A stretch of 64,000 nucleotides of DNA from Gracilibacillus lacisalsi DSM 19029 (GCF_000377765.1 NZ_KB898679.1:1-64000); one strand, 5' to 3'; shown: positions 16,549-26,745, counted from the first letter of the stretch. Made by a program: numbers and translations. Notes: generated from the sequence alone by a model not told the origin.

Positions 16549-18558
16549 TTAACAGACTAAAATGGCTACATCCGTGTTTTGTACTGTGATTGACTGAGTT
16601 ACTTGCTTACCCTGTAAACAATCCTGATAGACTGTTCCCTCTTCTAAAGCAACCGTCACAGGGTCATTATTATGGTTAAGAATAAACAAGAATGTCTTAT
16701 CATTTGCTACTCGCTCTACGATTTCTACATTTTTTGGTGCCTCTAACGGTGCCCTGACTTCTAATTGCTGTAAGATTCCGCTTATTAATTGATCAAGGTA
16801 CTCATCTGATGGATTGGTGCCAACATAAATCGAGCTTCCTTGTCCATATCGATGAATCGTAACTGCAGGCTTGTCCTGATACCAATTTTCTTTATACGTA
16901 GCTATTGCTTTAGCTTCTTCCAGTTTAATGATATCGGCCCAAGTGTCGACAGTAAATTTCTCTCCATTCGCAACGATTGTATTTATTTCATCATCTGCCA
17001 TTGGAGCAAATTCTTCCACTGTTAATCCTAACAGTGATCGTAATGGTGCAGGATAACCTCCTAAATGGATATGGTCTTGTTCATCTACAATACCACTGAA
17101 AAAGCTAACTATTAATGTTCCGCCGTTTTTCACAAATTGCTCGAAATTGTTTTCCTCACCGTCACGAATCATATATAACATTGGTGCCACTACGAATTGG
17201 TAATCCGCTAAGTTTCCATTTGGTTCTACAAAATCAACCGCAATATTCTTTTCATAGAATGAGCGGTAATATTGGTAGACTTGATCTAAATAAGATAAAC
17301 GGTTATGTGGTTTTCCTTCATGCTCCACAGCCCACCAATTTTCCCAATCAAAAACAATCGCAACTTTTGCCGTACCTCGCGCTCCTGCCAGTCCATTCAA
17401 TTGTTTTAATTCATTCCCTAATTGTTTTACCTCTTGATAAACACGGCTATTCGGATCATTGGAATGGGGAACCATGGCACCATGGAACTTTTCTGCTCCG
17501 GCTTTTCCTTGACGCCATTGGAAATACATGACACCATCTCCACCACGTGCTACAGTTGAATAACTCCACAACCTCATTTCCCCAGGTTTTTTGGTCAGAT
17601 TTATATCACGCCAGTTTACATGAGATGTTACCTGCTCCATTAAGTAAAACGGTTGGCCATTTTTTAGACTGCGCATTAAATCATGGTGCATCGCATGTCG
17701 ATAAGGTTTTCCTTCTCTCGGATCTGGATAAGAATCCCATGTCACTAAATCCATTTCTTTAGCCCACCCAAAATAATTTAACGGCTTGAATTCATACATA
17801 AAGTTAGTAAATACCGGTATATCCGGAGTAATCTCTCGTAATACCTCTTTCTCTATTTTATATAAATCAAAAATAGCATCATTCATAAAGCGTTTATAAT
17901 CTAATTTTTGACTAGGGTTATAAAAAGTAGGCAAATTAACCGGAAATTGAATTTCATCCCACTCATTATAGCGCTGGCTCCAGAAATTCGTTCCCCATTT
18001 TTGATTTAAGTTCTCTATTGTCTGATAACGATTTTTTAACCATTCGCGAAATGCTGATAAGCTTTCATCACTATAACACTCTGCTAAGTGACAGCCATAT
18101 TCATTGTTGATATGCCACATTTTTAATGCAGGATGGTTTTTATATCTGTTGGCCATTTCCTTAACCAATTGTTTAACTGCATAACGAAACCGCTTACTAT
18201 TAGGTGAATAATGTTGGCGAGAACCAATTTGATAAGGTACTCCATTTTCTTGTACGGCTAACACCTCTGGATATTCTTTTGACAGCCAAGCTGGTGGTGA
18301 GGCTGTTGCTGTTGCTAAAGAGACACCAACTCCGTGCTCGTGTAAAATATCTAACACTCTATCTAACCAACTAAAATCAAACTTACCTTCTTCTCTTTCC
18401 AGCACGGACCAGCTAAATATGGCTACAGAAACAAGGTTTACCCCAGCCTCTTGCATTAACTTAGCATCTTCTAACCAAACATTTTCATCCCATTGCTCCG
18501 GATTGTAATCTCCACCAAATGCAATACTAGGCATCACTTCATCTATACGTTTAACCAT
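16549..18558 (-). CDS. GH42 beta-galactosidase
   Basis: A 669-residue glycoside hydrolase of family 42 that releases beta-galactose from the non-reducing end of short galacto-oligosaccharides. It starts like the family with FGGDYNPEQW. The acid/base glutamate is E153 in WHINNEYGCH and the nucleophile is E308 in FYLMEQVTSH; both are present. A glutaminase-like middle domain spans about 390-600 and a small beta domain ends the protein. No signal peptide, so it acts inside the cell on imported sugars. The ATG at 18558 follows GAAGGAGTG; a longer frame from 18585 covers that site. It stands alone, with a cre-like site upstream and no transporter. Confidence 0.92.
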   Translation of the reverse strand: MVKRIDEVMPSIAFGGDYNPEQWDENVWLEDAKLMQEAGVNLVSVAIFSWSVLEREEGKFDFSWLDRVLDILHEHGVGVSLATATASPPAWLSKEYPEVLAVQENGVPYQIGSRQHYSPNSKRFRYAVKQLVKEMANRYKNHPALKMWHINNEYGCHLAECYSDESLSAFREWLKNRYQTIENLNQKWGTNFWSQRYNEWDEIQFPVNLPTFYNPSQKLDYKRFMNDAIFDLYKIEKEVLREITPDIPVFTNFMYEFKPLNYFGWAKEMDLVTWDSYPDPREGKPYRHAMHHDLMRSLKNGQPFYLMEQVTSHVNWRDINLTKKPGEMRLWSYSTVARGGDGVMYFQWRQGKAGAEKFHGAMVPHSNDPNSRVYQEVKQLGNELKQLNGLAGARGTAKVAIVFDWENWWAVEHEGKPHNRLSYLDQVYQYYRSFYEKNIAVDFVEPNGNLADYQFVVAPMLYMIRDGEENNFEQFVKNGGTLIVSFFSGIVDEQDHIHLGGYPAPLRSLLGLTVEEFAPMADDEINTIVANGEKFTVDTWADIIKLEEAKAIATYKENWYQDKPAVTIHRYGQGSSIYVGTNPSDEYLDQLISGILQQLEVRAPLEAPKNVEIVERVANDKTFLFILNHNNDPVTVALEEGTVYQDCLQGKQVTQSITVQNTDVAILVC

Positions 18559-18614
18559 ATTCAACACTCCTTCAGTTATTCTCATTATGTATCAACTAAT
18601 ACGTACATCTTATA

Positions 18615-18628
18615 AGAAAACGTTATCA
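18615..18628 (-). promoter_or_regulatory. cre-like site before the GH42 gene
   Basis: AGAAAACGTTATCA matches TGWAANCGNTNWCA except at the first base. It lies 57 bases upstream of the GH42 start, where CcpA would be expected to repress a galactosidase gene. Binding is inferred. Confidence 0.5.
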
Positions 18629-18716
18629 TAATCAACCAATATTAATTGGCTACTTTTTCATATGCCAAAACAAAATGCTAATTTTTCCATAAACTATTTC
18701 TATCCTAAGAAGGAAG

Positions 18717-19253
18717 ATGGTGAGTACTTTGATTAAACAACAAAACAGGCTATTTGCGTCTTGGGAACAAGCAATTGGAACAGTATTATCTGCAATAGGA
18801 AATACACCTTCCATTGCGCTTACTTCGGAAGTTAAAGAGAATCTGGATTTAATAGGAAATGTAATGCAAGCAACAGGCAATGCACTCCAGGTCAAACAAT
18901 TTTCTTTAAAAGAGTTAAAAAGTTTAGGAAACGAGATTCAAGCGATAGGAAATGCAACAGAGGTTGCTTCATTGCATTTGCCAGTAGCCGTTAAAAGAAA
19001 ACAGCTATTAAATATACAGGGAGATATCCTTCAGGCGCTAGGAGGCAGTATTAATTTTGCTGAGGAATCGCACAAAGAGCTTACAATGGAAGTGATATAC
19101 AGTGCATTTGGTAATTTACTACAAGTAATTGGTAACAGTTTGCAAGCTCTTTCTACTCAAAATACAACAAAAGCAGAAGAATTAAATGCTATCGGGAATT
19201 GGATTCAAGCCACTGGTGCTATTATGACTAAGGTTGCGGAAACAATTCAATAG
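18717..19253 (+). CDS. Repetitive protein with G-N-x-I/L-Q-A-x-G-N repeats
   Basis: 178 residues built from imperfect repeats in which a pair of Gly-Asn dipeptides brackets a short helix, for example IGNVMQATGNALQ, LGNEIQAIGNATE, FGNLLQVIGNSLQ and IGNWIQATGA. It matches my memory of a Bacillaceae family of uncharacterised repetitive proteins (DUF6944), which I cannot check here. No signal peptide or membrane segment. The ATG at 18717 sits too close to AAGGA; the next codon, GTG at 18720, has better spacing. Function unknown. It is divergent from the GH42 gene. Confidence 0.7.
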   Translation: MVSTLIKQQNRLFASWEQAIGTVLSAIGNTPSIALTSEVKENLDLIGNVMQATGNALQVKQFSLKELKSLGNEIQAIGNATEVASLHLPVAVKRKQLLNIQGDILQALGGSINFAEESHKELTMEVIYSAFGNLLQVIGNSLQALSTQNTTKAEELNAIGNWIQATGAIMTKVAETIQ

Positions 19254-19320
19254 TTCAAGACTTTTATCATGTTCACAGGGAACCTAATGAAACGTATCAG
19301 GAATTTATCAGAGTGATATA

Positions 19321-19665
19321 TTATTTAGGGTTTATCCTGAGAATCGTCCCCGCTGGATCTGATATCCAAAATCCCGCAGAATGTTCATGGATCTCTACTT
19401 CATCGCGTCTCGGTACCTTCTCCTTATTAAATAATTGTGAGGTGTCATCTAGCCGACTTGACTTAAGTTCCAACCATACATCATGTTGTGCATAATTTTT
19501 CATACAATCAAGCCATAGGGTGGAACCACCAAATTCAAAAGCAACTGAATTTGCTTCTGTACCTTTAAGCGGAAGACCCAGAATATCTTTGTAAAATGCT
19601 ACCGTTTCTTCAAATTTATATTTTGGAATTTTAATAGCTATATTATTTCCCCCTTCAATTTTCAT
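19321..19665 (-). CDS. VOC-family protein (glyoxalase/bleomycin-resistance fold)
   Basis: 114 residues with the paired beta-alpha-beta-beta-beta units of the VOC fold: KYKFEETVAFYKDILGL, FEFGGSTLWLD and late FWISDPAGTILRI. The ATG at 19665 uses GAGGAGG, which lies inside the end of the preceding VOC gene; the two overlap by 11 bases. Metal ligands of true glyoxalase I are not all evident, so the substrate is unknown. It may form a heterodimer with its partner, which is a guess from the coupling. Confidence 0.75.
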   Translation of the reverse strand: MKIEGGNNIAIKIPKYKFEETVAFYKDILGLPLKGTEANSVAFEFGGSTLWLDCMKNYAQHDVWLELKSSRLDDTSQLFNKEKVPRRDEVEIHEHSAGFWISDPAGTILRINPK

Positions 19666-20056
19666 GATTAACCTCCTCAAATAAATCTAGTTTATTTCCG
19701 TACAGATCTTCAAAAACAACCCCTATACCTCCTGGTATTTTCACAGGCTCACCTTGAAATTTTACACCATTGGCTTTTAAATGTTGATAGGTGTTATGAA
19801 TACCATTCACCTTAAACATAAGTAAAATTTGATCTGCAGCTTGTCTACCTACAAGTTGTTTTTCCTCGGCAGTAACCGCTTCTACCAACTCTATAACGAT
19901 TTCACTATTTGCTCGTGGCGCAACTGTCAAATAACTCCAATCATCCGTGAATTGTGTTTCATTTCGAATGATGAAACCTAACTTTTCCGTGTAAAAAGTC
20001 TTTGCCTCTTCTTTATTTTGAACAAAAAGAGTGATTTGGCATGTACTATCAATCAT
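19655..20056 (-). CDS. VOC-family protein (glyoxalase-like)
   Basis: 133 residues, VOC fold. It starts with CQITLFVQNKEEAKTFYTEK, the usual first beta-alpha unit, and ends with GIGVVFEDLYGNKLDLFEE, the usual last strand with a metal-position glutamate. It resembles small ring-cleavage or antibiotic-binding relatives found as tandem pairs in Bacillaceae. The ATG follows AAAGGGAG. First gene of a two-gene overlap with the downstream VOC protein. Confidence 0.78.
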   Translation of the reverse strand: MIDSTCQITLFVQNKEEAKTFYTEKLGFIIRNETQFTDDWSYLTVAPRANSEIVIELVEAVTAEEKQLVGRQAADQILLMFKVNGIHNTYQHLKANGVKFQGEPVKIPGGIGVVFEDLYGNKLDLFEEVNHEN

Positions 20057-20135
20057 AGAAAACTCCCTTTCTCATTCTAAGCTAATTCTATTTATAGCAC
20101 AGAGTGATCCAGTCGATTTCTTATTTTTTGCTTAC

Positions 20136-20912
20136 TTAATCTAATTCTATAACGCCATAATGAAATAATGCGTTTTTCCGTTTATATTGTGTAAAACCAT
20201 GGTATCGAAAGCGTTCACTCTTCCAATGATCTTTCAAGACTACACGACTTCTAGCAACTCTTTTTGCTTCTTCCAACACTAAATTCGTAAGGTCGTCTTC
20301 CAAAGCCTTTGCCCTTATTAGATTTAATCCATTCGAAGCATCAATCGTTTCATGAAACATCGGGTCAAAATATACGACATCAAAAGCATTAGGTTTTTGC
20401 TGTTGTAAATATTCCAGATGTTGAACATGCTTCACCTCAATTCTCCTCATGGCTATATTAAACCTTTCATTAGTGCTGATAAAATGCTGTAACCCTTCAT
20501 TTACCATGATATAAATGGCTTTACTTCCTTCTAATCCGGTTACTAAACCATCAGAACCTACCGCCAAACTAGCTATGATACTATCTGATGCCAACCCTAA
20601 TGTACAATCTAATACAGACATACCCTTTTCCAATTTTGCTGTTTTCACAAATGGATCTTCATCTTTACGTAGCAGCCGTTTTGCTCGTACCATTGCCAAA
20701 TTCGGATGAAAAAAAAGATTCATTTGCTCGTCTAAAGGAGAAAGAGACAATTTATCTTTTCCAACAACCATGACATCTTCTTTATAATCGTCTTTTAATC
20801 GTTGAATCGAACGTCCATTTCGTTCTATATAGGGAATTTGATATTTAGTAGATAATTGTTGTGCACTTTGAATTAGTTTAGGTGCTGCGCGCCCTGCAGT
20901 AGTTAAAATCAT
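20136..20912 (-). CDS. Class I SAM-dependent methyltransferase, RsmJ-like
   Basis: 258 residues. A Rossmann-type motif I appears as MSVLDCTLGLASDSIIASLA near 100-119, followed by GLEGSKAIYIM for the ribose-binding acidic position and VVYFDPMF as the catalytic DPPY-like motif. The N-terminal stretch with YIERNGRSIQRL is typical of the RsmJ/YpiP group, which in Escherichia coli methylates G1516 of 16S rRNA. The target in this organism is not proven. AGGAAG precedes the ATG. Monocistronic. Confidence 0.8.
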   Translation of the reverse strand: MILTTAGRAAPKLIQSAQQLSTKYQIPYIERNGRSIQRLKDDYKEDVMVVGKDKLSLSPLDEQMNLFFHPNLAMVRAKRLLRKDEDPFVKTAKLEKGMSVLDCTLGLASDSIIASLAVGSDGLVTGLEGSKAIYIMVNEGLQHFISTNERFNIAMRRIEVKHVQHLEYLQQQKPNAFDVVYFDPMFHETIDASNGLNLIRAKALEDDLTNLVLEEAKRVARSRVVLKDHWKSERFRYHGFTQYKRKNALFHYGVIELD

Positions 20913-21022
20913 CTGATACTTCCTATTCTACTTGTGTTTTTTTTATTATACTATAACTAATTTTAAAGCATAATAAAACGGCGTTATTCCTATTTTAAAA
21001 TTTTTAAACTTTGTTCATTCGA

Positions 21023-21051
21023 TTGACAAAGTAAGTTTTGGTTGATACAAT
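21023..21051 (+). promoter_or_regulatory. SigA-type promoter of the sugar transporter
   Basis: Consensus TTGACA (21023-21028), a 17-base spacer and TACAAT (21046-21051). A start at about 21058 excludes the in-frame TTG at 21038 as the translation start of the transporter. Confidence 0.65.
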
Positions 21052-21073
21052 CAAGCTTGTTAAAAATTACATC

Positions 21074-21109
21074 AGGAGGTGCAAGAGAGCAGAACACTCT
21101 CAACATTTT
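21074..21109 (+). promoter_or_regulatory. Far-placed ribosome binding site with hairpin spacer
   Basis: A perfect AGGAGGT (21074-21080) lies 29 bases before the only credible ATG (21110). A small stem, GAGAG (21085-21089) with CTCTC (21097-21101), could fold out 17 bases and shorten the functional distance to about 12. No start codon in the frame occurs closer to the site. Confidence 0.4.
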
Positions 21110-22489
21110 ATGAAAGCGAATTATGTTTATATAACTTTAATTACTTTAGTTGCTACATTAGGTGGTCTCTTATTTGGATATGACACGGCTGTTATATCTG
21201 GAGCAGAAGGAGCTTTGGAAGCGTTTTTTATTGATGAATTAAATTTGAGCTCTTTTATCCATGGCGCAACCGTATCCAGTGCATTAATCGGCTGTATCAT
21301 TGGTGGTTTAATCTCTGGTTTATTAGCGACAAATATAGGACGTAAAAAGTCTCTGATTGTTGCTGCAATTCTATTTCTAGTTTCAGCACTAGGTTCAGCG
21401 TTTCCTGAGTTTATATTTTACGAGCAAGGAGAAGCTTCGATTGCACTTTTAGCAACATTCAACCTTTATAGAATCATTGGTGGTATTGGTGTAGGTCTTG
21501 CATCTGCTGTTTCGCCAATGTATATTGGTGAAATTGCACCACCATCTATTCGTGGACGTTTAGTTTCATTAAACCAATTTGCCATTATTTTTGGAATGTT
21601 AGTTGTGTATTTTGTGAATTGGGGAATAGCAAGAGGTCAATCACTAGAATGGATCAACGACATCGGTTGGCGTTATATGTTCTTATCTGAAGCGATTCCA
21701 GCCACTTTGTTCTTACTATCCTTATTTGCTGTTCCGGAAACACCACGTTACCTTGTTTCCCAAGGTAAAAATGAAAGCGCAATGGATATTCTGAACAAAC
21801 TGTATGATCAGACAGCAGCAAAAGCTACGTTATTTGAAATCAAAAACTCCTTTGACGTGAAAAAAGCAAAACTTTTCACATATGGTAAGGCAATCATTGT
21901 AATCGGTGTCTTACTATCTGTTTTCCAACAGTTTGTTGGGATTAATGTAGCCCTTTACTACGCTCCAAGAATCTTTGAAAGCATGGGAGCAGCAAGAGAT
22001 GCGGCGATGCTACAAACGATTACGATGGGATTAGTGAATGTAATCTTTACTGTCATTGCGATTTTAACAGTGGATAAATTCGGACGTAAACCTCTACTTA
22101 TCATTGGTTCACTAGGTATGACTGTTGGTATGTTCGGTGTAGCTGGATTAGCCTTTTCTAATATAATTGGAATCGCTACACTTGTATTTATCATTATCTA
22201 TACTGCTTCCTTCATGATGTCTTGGGGACCTGTTGTTTGGGTATTAATCTCTGAAATTTTCCCTAATAAAATCCGTGGACAAGCAGTAGCAATAGCGGTA
22301 GCTGCACAATGGGCTGCAAACTACTTCATCTCCTCTACTTATCCAGCAATGATGGAGTTTAGTGGCGGTATGACATATGGCTTTTACGGTTTGATGAGTT
22401 TAATTTCTGCTATTTTCATATGGAAGTTCGTACCTGAAACAAAGGGACGTACCTTGGAAGAGTTGGAAAGAGTTTTATTTAAGAAATAG
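21110..22489 (+). CDS. Sugar:proton symporter of the MFS sugar-porter family
   Basis: 459 residues with 12 predicted membrane helices. Sugar-porter signatures are LLFGYDTAVISGAEGAL in helix 1, NIGRKKS after helix 2, the long helix 6 loop with PETPRYLV and the final PETKGRTLEEL. A stretch of about 20 residues before helix 4 (FIFYEQGEASIALL) is typical of XylE-like xylose transporters, so xylose, arabinose or a similar pentose or hexose is likely. The ATG at 21110 is chosen because the promoter lies downstream of the TTG that would give 483 residues. Monocistronic, with a strong terminator. Confidence 0.85.
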   Translation: MKANYVYITLITLVATLGGLLFGYDTAVISGAEGALEAFFIDELNLSSFIHGATVSSALIGCIIGGLISGLLATNIGRKKSLIVAAILFLVSALGSAFPEFIFYEQGEASIALLATFNLYRIIGGIGVGLASAVSPMYIGEIAPPSIRGRLVSLNQFAIIFGMLVVYFVNWGIARGQSLEWINDIGWRYMFLSEAIPATLFLLSLFAVPETPRYLVSQGKNESAMDILNKLYDQTAAKATLFEIKNSFDVKKAKLFTYGKAIIVIGVLLSVFQQFVGINVALYYAPRIFESMGAARDAAMLQTITMGLVNVIFTVIAILTVDKFGRKPLLIIGSLGMTVGMFGVAGLAFSNIIGIATLVFIIIYTASFMMSWGPVVWVLISEIFPNKIRGQAVAIAVAAQWAANYFISSTYPAMMEFSGGMTYGFYGLMSLISAIFIWKFVPETKGRTLEELERVLFKK

Positions 22490-22519
22490 TTCTATACGGT
22501 AGAGAGTTAGTTTCAATTG

Positions 22520-22570
22520 AATGGACCTCACCTAATACTTAATGAGTATCAGGTGAGGTCCATTTTTTTC
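22520..22570 (+). terminator. Terminator of the sugar transporter
   Basis: A perfect 14-bp stem, AATGGACCTCACCT with AGGTGAGGTCCATT, topped by a smaller ATACT/AGTAT stem and followed by TTTTTTC. Confidence 0.9.
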
Positions 22571-22651
22571 AGTACTTTTTATAATGTGATACTATAATCA
22601 GTAGGGTTTTCTGGGCGTTATCGTGATAAAAACAAAGCGCTCAATATTCCC

Positions 22652-23047
22652 CTATTTAAGAGCGATATGTATTTCTATTTCACCACTGGGTAGATACTTT
22701 TCAAAATCAACAGTATAATCACGTTCAAGCTCACCTGATTCCTCTAATCCCCATATCTTTTGCCATGTTTTTAAGATCCCTTCTTCTTCTGATGAAGCTA
22801 CTTTAAAAACTTTATAGTTCGATTGATCTGGTATCACTATGCTTCCATTTTCAGCATCTTCAATTCCTACACCTATCGAATAATCGCCTTTAAAGTCACT
22901 TTCATAGTCAAAATATACACCATACACGGTATCGCTTTTTCCTTCTAAACTTTGATAAGCTTCCTTCCACATACTTTGGATTTTTTCCATCATTTGATCA
23001 TCATTGAAATTATTAGTTCGAATACTAGTAAGTAAATTAATTTTCAT
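22652..23047 (-). CDS. GyrI-like effector-binding domain protein
   Basis: 131 residues. The pattern MWKEAYQSLEGKSDTVYGVYFDYESDFKGDYSIGVGIED, kept in shorter form as VYGVYFDYESDF and GDYSIGVGIE, with a late TWQKIWG and IEIHIAL, fits the stand-alone effector-binding (GyrI/YdeE) fold that binds small hydrophobic ligands. No DNA-binding domain is attached. AAAGGGT lies close to the ATG. Its ligand is unknown. The neighbours do not help. Confidence 0.7.
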   Translation of the reverse strand: MKINLLTSIRTNNFNDDQMMEKIQSMWKEAYQSLEGKSDTVYGVYFDYESDFKGDYSIGVGIEDAENGSIVIPDQSNYKVFKVASSEEEGILKTWQKIWGLEESGELERDYTVDFEKYLPSGEIEIHIALK

Positions 23048-23324
23048 ACCCTTTCACCCAGCCTTTAAAAAGTGTTTAATATTATAACGTTAGAAACCGT
23101 AAATAAGTTTCGACAAATCTTATTAGTATTATAAGAAAATACTGAGCAAAACCCGCTCGAAGCTACACAATTCCCACAGGAGTGGAAATTGGCAGCCTTT
23201 GCTAAGTACTGCTCTATACAATATAGGTTAGAGCTAAAAACTTGCATTATTGTCCCATAAAAGTGCTAAAATATAGCATTAAAATCTCTAAAAGATGTGA
23301 TACCAATGTTTATATAGTTTCCTA
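23048..23324. other. AT-rich spacer without a gene
   Basis: The gap from 23048 to the ppaC terminator holds no credible reading frame. A short hairpin at about 23168-23193 (AATTCCCAC/GTGGAAATT) has no T tract. The sequence around it, with CCCACAGGAGTGG, faintly recalls the hairpin arms of the repeat family in this window, but no terminal repeats were found. Confidence 0.4.
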
Positions 23325-23366
23325 GAAAATAAAAAGGTGCCAGTCATTATTTAATGTCTGACACCT
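23325..23366 (-). terminator. Terminator of ppaC
   Basis: AGGTG-CAG-CATT pairs with AATG-CTG-CACCT with two symmetric mismatches and a 4-base loop, followed on the minus strand by TTTTTATTTTC, 15 bases past the ppaC stop. Confidence 0.75.
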
Positions 23367-23381
23367 CTGTATTTTTCTCTA

Positions 23382-24305
23382 TTAAAATGCATTTTGTAGA
23401 TTTGGAACAACTTGTTTCTTACGTGATACGACACCTTTTAATGTAGCTGTTTTGTTTTCAAGTGTTACACCAAATGCTTCTGCTACTTTTTCTTCTGCTT
23501 CACCTACTGCAAGTACTACAGAATCATTATTCAAGATGTCGGTGATGACGAAAACGAATAGCTTTAAATCTTTGTCCGCTACTGTTTTTTCAATTGCTGG
23601 TTCTATTTTATCGCGTAGCGCTAGTACATCATTTACTTCAACCGTATTTACTTGCGCAATTTCCACTTTGTTTCCATTCATATCGAATTCTTTTGCGTCC
23701 ATGGAAATTAATTCTTCAGCAGATTTATCACTTAAATCAGCACCAGCTTTTAGCATTTCAAGACCATACTTTTCAGCATCTACACCAGCGATTTCAGCCA
23801 ATTCTTTCGCTGCTTCTATATCTTGATCTGTACATGTTGGTGATTTGAATAAAAGTGAATCAGAAATAATTGCTGAAAGCATTAATCCAGCTGTTTCTTT
23901 TTTCAGTTCTACACCATGTTCTTTGTATAATTTGTTAAGAATAGTCGCTGTACACCCAACAGGTTCTGCACGGTAATATACAGGATCTTTTGTTTCAAAG
24001 TTTGCGATACGGTGATGATCAATAACTTCCAACACTTGTACGCGATCGATATCATCAGCACTTTGTTGACGTTCATTATGATCCACTAAAATCACCTGAT
24101 CAACTTCATCTGATACATTTTCAACCATGCGTGGTGCAGTTTGTTTGAAATAATCCAATGCATATTGTGTTTCATTGTTCACTTCACCTAAACGAGCTGC
24201 TTCTACATCTTCCCCTAGCGCTTGTTTAAGCTCTGCATATGCAATTGCTGAACAGATCGTGTCTGTATCCGGGTTTTTGTGTCCAAATATTAATGTGTTT
24301 GCCAT
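23382..24305 (-). CDS. ppaC: Manganese-dependent inorganic pyrophosphatase (family II)
   Basis: 307-residue DHH-family enzyme that hydrolyses pyrophosphate to phosphate and pulls biosynthetic reactions forward. Metal and catalytic motifs are [13 protein letters not shown] near 7-19, [15 protein letters not shown] (DHH) near 96-101, and the C-terminal DHHA2 part with the substrate-binding [11 protein letters not shown]. No CBS insertion, so the unregulated form. AAAGGAG precedes the ATG. A TATAAT at about 24348-24353 (minus) is a likely -10. Monocistronic. Confidence 0.95.
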   Translation of the reverse strand: MANTLIFGHKNPDTDTICSAIAYAELKQALGEDVEAARLGEVNNETQYALDYFKQTAPRMVENVSDEVDQVILVDHNERQQSADDIDRVQVLEVIDHHRIANFETKDPVYYRAEPVGCTATILNKLYKEHGVELKKETAGLMLSAIISDSLLFKSPTCTDQDIEAAKELAEIAGVDAEKYGLEMLKAGADLSDKSAEELISMDAKEFDMNGNKVEIAQVNTVEVNDVLALRDKIEPAIEKTVADKDLKLFVFVITDILNNDSVVLAVGEAEEKVAEAFGVTLENKTATLKGVVSRKKQVVPNLQNAF

Positions 24306-24380
24306 GATTCATACTCCTTTATTTACCAAATGTTTATCTCCAACTCTATTATACAGGAATTGTGACGAAAGAAAAATAGT

Positions 24381-25625
24381 TTACTTCATTTGTCCGTTAC
24401 CATATAATAAATATTTCGTAGATGTTAATGCTTCTAAGCCCATAGGACCGCGAGCATGTAATTTCTGTGTACTAATACCAATTTCTGCACCAAATCCAAA
24501 CTCAAATCCATCGGTAAACCTTGTTGATGCATTATGATAAACAGCTGCTGCGTCTACCTCATTCATAAACCTTACAACATGCTCATCGTTTTCAGTAATA
24601 ATCGATTCGGAATGATTGGTGCCATATTGATTAATATGATCAATCGCTTCTTGCACCGAGTCTACAACCTTGATTGCGACGATATGATCTAAATATTCTG
24701 TTTCATAGTCTTCTTCTGTTGCCTTGATAATATGATTACCTTTAGACACTGTGATACTATCACCATGTATTTCGACATTGGCATCCTGTAACGCTTGAAT
24801 TAGTGCCGCTAAATGACTTTCAGCCCAGTTACGCTCTACTAAAATAGTTTCGATCGCATTACATACGGAAGGTCGTTGTGTTTTCGCATTAATCGCAATC
24901 TCAATGGCCATGTCCTTGTTTGCTGATTCATCGATTAACAAATGACAATTACCTGCACCTGTTTCTAATACCGGCACTGATGCATTTGCAACAACCGTAT
25001 CTATTAATTTTTTTCCTCCACGAGGAATTAAAACATCTAAATATTCATTCAGTTTGAACATTTGTGATGCTGTCTCACGACTCGTATCTTCGACAAGCTG
25101 TACAGCGTCTTCTGGTAGGTCAGATTGTTTCAATGCGTCATGAATCACTTTGACTAAAGCAGTGTTGGAATAAATCGCTGATGAGCTTCCTCTAAGTAAT
25201 ACAGCATTTCCAGTTTTTAAACAAAGACTTGCAGCATCAATGGTTACATTTGGTCTTGCTTCATAAATCATTCCGACAACACCAATTGGTACACGTGCCT
25301 TTTGGATTCTTAAGCCATTTGGTCGAGTCCATTCTTCCATAATCTCACCAATTGGATCCTTTAAATCGGTTAACTGGATTAAGGCATCTGCCATATCCTT
25401 AATTCGCTCTTCATTTAAAATAAGACGATCAATTAACGATTCATGTAAGCCATTATTACGACCAGCAACGATATCACGGTTATTTTCCGCCATGATATAA
25501 TCCTTTTGTTTTTTTAGTTCATTAGCTAACAATTTTAGAGCCTGATTCTTTTGCTCAGTAGATTTAGTAGCTAAAGCAGTTGTTGTAGCATTTGTTAGTT
25601 TAGCTTTCTGAATTAAATCACTCAT
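24381..25625 (-). CDS. proA: Gamma-glutamyl phosphate reductase
   Basis: 414 residues. Reduces gamma-glutamyl phosphate with NADPH to glutamate 5-semialdehyde, the second step to proline. The aldehyde-dehydrogenase fold shows [20 protein letters not shown] near 120-140, the catalytic cysteine in [14 protein letters not shown] and the family end [19 protein letters not shown] lies within the end of proB, and the ATG overlaps that gene by eight bases. Expression depends on the proline T-box upstream of proB. Confidence 0.96.
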   Translation of the reverse strand: MSDLIQKAKLTNATTTALATKSTEQKNQALKLLANELKKQKDYIMAENNRDIVAGRNNGLHESLIDRLILNEERIKDMADALIQLTDLKDPIGEIMEEWTRPNGLRIQKARVPIGVVGMIYEARPNVTIDAASLCLKTGNAVLLRGSSSAIYSNTALVKVIHDALKQSDLPEDAVQLVEDTSRETASQMFKLNEYLDVLIPRGGKKLIDTVVANASVPVLETGAGNCHLLIDESANKDMAIEIAINAKTQRPSVCNAIETILVERNWAESHLAALIQALQDANVEIHGDSITVSKGNHIIKATEEDYETEYLDHIVAIKVVDSVQEAIDHINQYGTNHSESIITENDEHVVRFMNEVDAAAVYHNASTRFTDGFEFGFGAEIGISTQKLHARGPMGLEALTSTKYLLYGNGQMK

Positions 25626-26745
25626 AATTATAAGCCTCCTCTATTGATAAAACGAGTCGATCACGATGAATGACTTCAGGACGATTACTTGCAGATTGTT
25701 CCATCGCAATTTGACTCGATTCCCCCTTGAATTTAATTAATTCATCAGATGAATAATTGACTTGCCCTTTTGCGATAACATGATCTTCAAAAACTAAATC
25801 GACAACAGCTCCAACCGGAAAATCTCCGTCTACCCATTTTATCCCTGCAGGAAGCAAACTTTTTCCTTGATAAAGAATGGCATCACTTGCCCCTTTATCA
25901 ACGTGTAGCTTCCCTGAAACATTAGAATGAAAAGCAATCCATTGTTTCTGTTTGCGGTAATTATTCGTTAAATCTTCACCAATATACGTACCATCACCTT
26001 GGTTTTGCATAATGCGGATTAATTTATCTTCGCCATCACCGGTACCTACAAATACTTTGACACCAAGTGAAAGAGCGGTTTTGGCTGCTAGAAGTTTGGA
26101 TTTCATCCCTCCAGTTCCGAATTTAGATCCCGATTCATGCTTCGTTTGCTGTAAAATTTCTGCTGATAATTTCTTAAGACGATGATATTTTTTAGCTGTT
26201 GGATCTGTTTTTGGATTTTTGTCATATAGACCATTAATATCAGTTAACATGACTAAGAAGTCTGCATGAACAAGTCCACTTACTAATGCGGATAACATGT
26301 CGTTATCACCAAACGTTAATTCATCAATTGCTACGGTGTCATTCTCATTAATAATCGGGATTACATCTCGTTTCAATAATTCCGTCAATGTCGAATAAAC
26401 ATTACTATATTGTCTCTCATTACTGAATACGTCTTTCGTTAGTAATAGCTGAGCAGTAACCATGTTATATGTTCGAAACTCATCAGTATAGGCTTGAACC
26501 AGCAAACCTTGACCAACTGCCGCTGCTGCTTGCTTTCCTGCTATAGTAACAGGTCTTGTCGGGTAACCTAAATCGAAGAAGCCAGCAGACACGGCACCAG
26601 ACGATATTAATATTACTTCGTAGTTTTGCTTTTTTAGTTTTGCAATCGCTGCGGTATGTTCTTTTAATTTAATGAGATCAAGACCACCATTTTTGTTCGT
26701 TAATGAACTGCTCCCGATCTTCACTACAATACGCTGCTTTGCCAT
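25618..26745 (-). CDS. proB: Glutamate 5-kinase
   Basis: 375 residues. Phosphorylates L-glutamate to gamma-glutamyl phosphate, the first and feedback-controlled step to proline. The amino-acid-kinase domain (1 to about 260) shows [25 protein letters not shown] and [15 protein letters not shown] domain follows (about 280-360). The start ATG has GAAGGCG upstream. First gene of proBA. The 80-base gap to the T-box terminator makes it the direct target of that riboswitch. Confidence 0.96.
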   Translation of the reverse strand: MAKQRIVVKIGSSSLTNKNGGLDLIKLKEHTAAIAKLKKQNYEVILISSGAVSAGFFDLGYPTRPVTIAGKQAAAAVGQGLLVQAYTDEFRTYNMVTAQLLLTKDVFSNERQYSNVYSTLTELLKRDVIPIINENDTVAIDELTFGDNDMLSALVSGLVHADFLVMLTDINGLYDKNPKTDPTAKKYHRLKKLSAEILQQTKHESGSKFGTGGMKSKLLAAKTALSLGVKVFVGTGDGEDKLIRIMQNQGDGTYIGEDLTNNYRKQKQWIAFHSNVSGKLHVDKGASDAILYQGKSLLPAGIKWVDGDFPVGAVVDLVFEDHVIAKGQVNYSSDELIKFKGESSQIAMEQSASNRPEVIHRDRLVLSIEEAYNYE

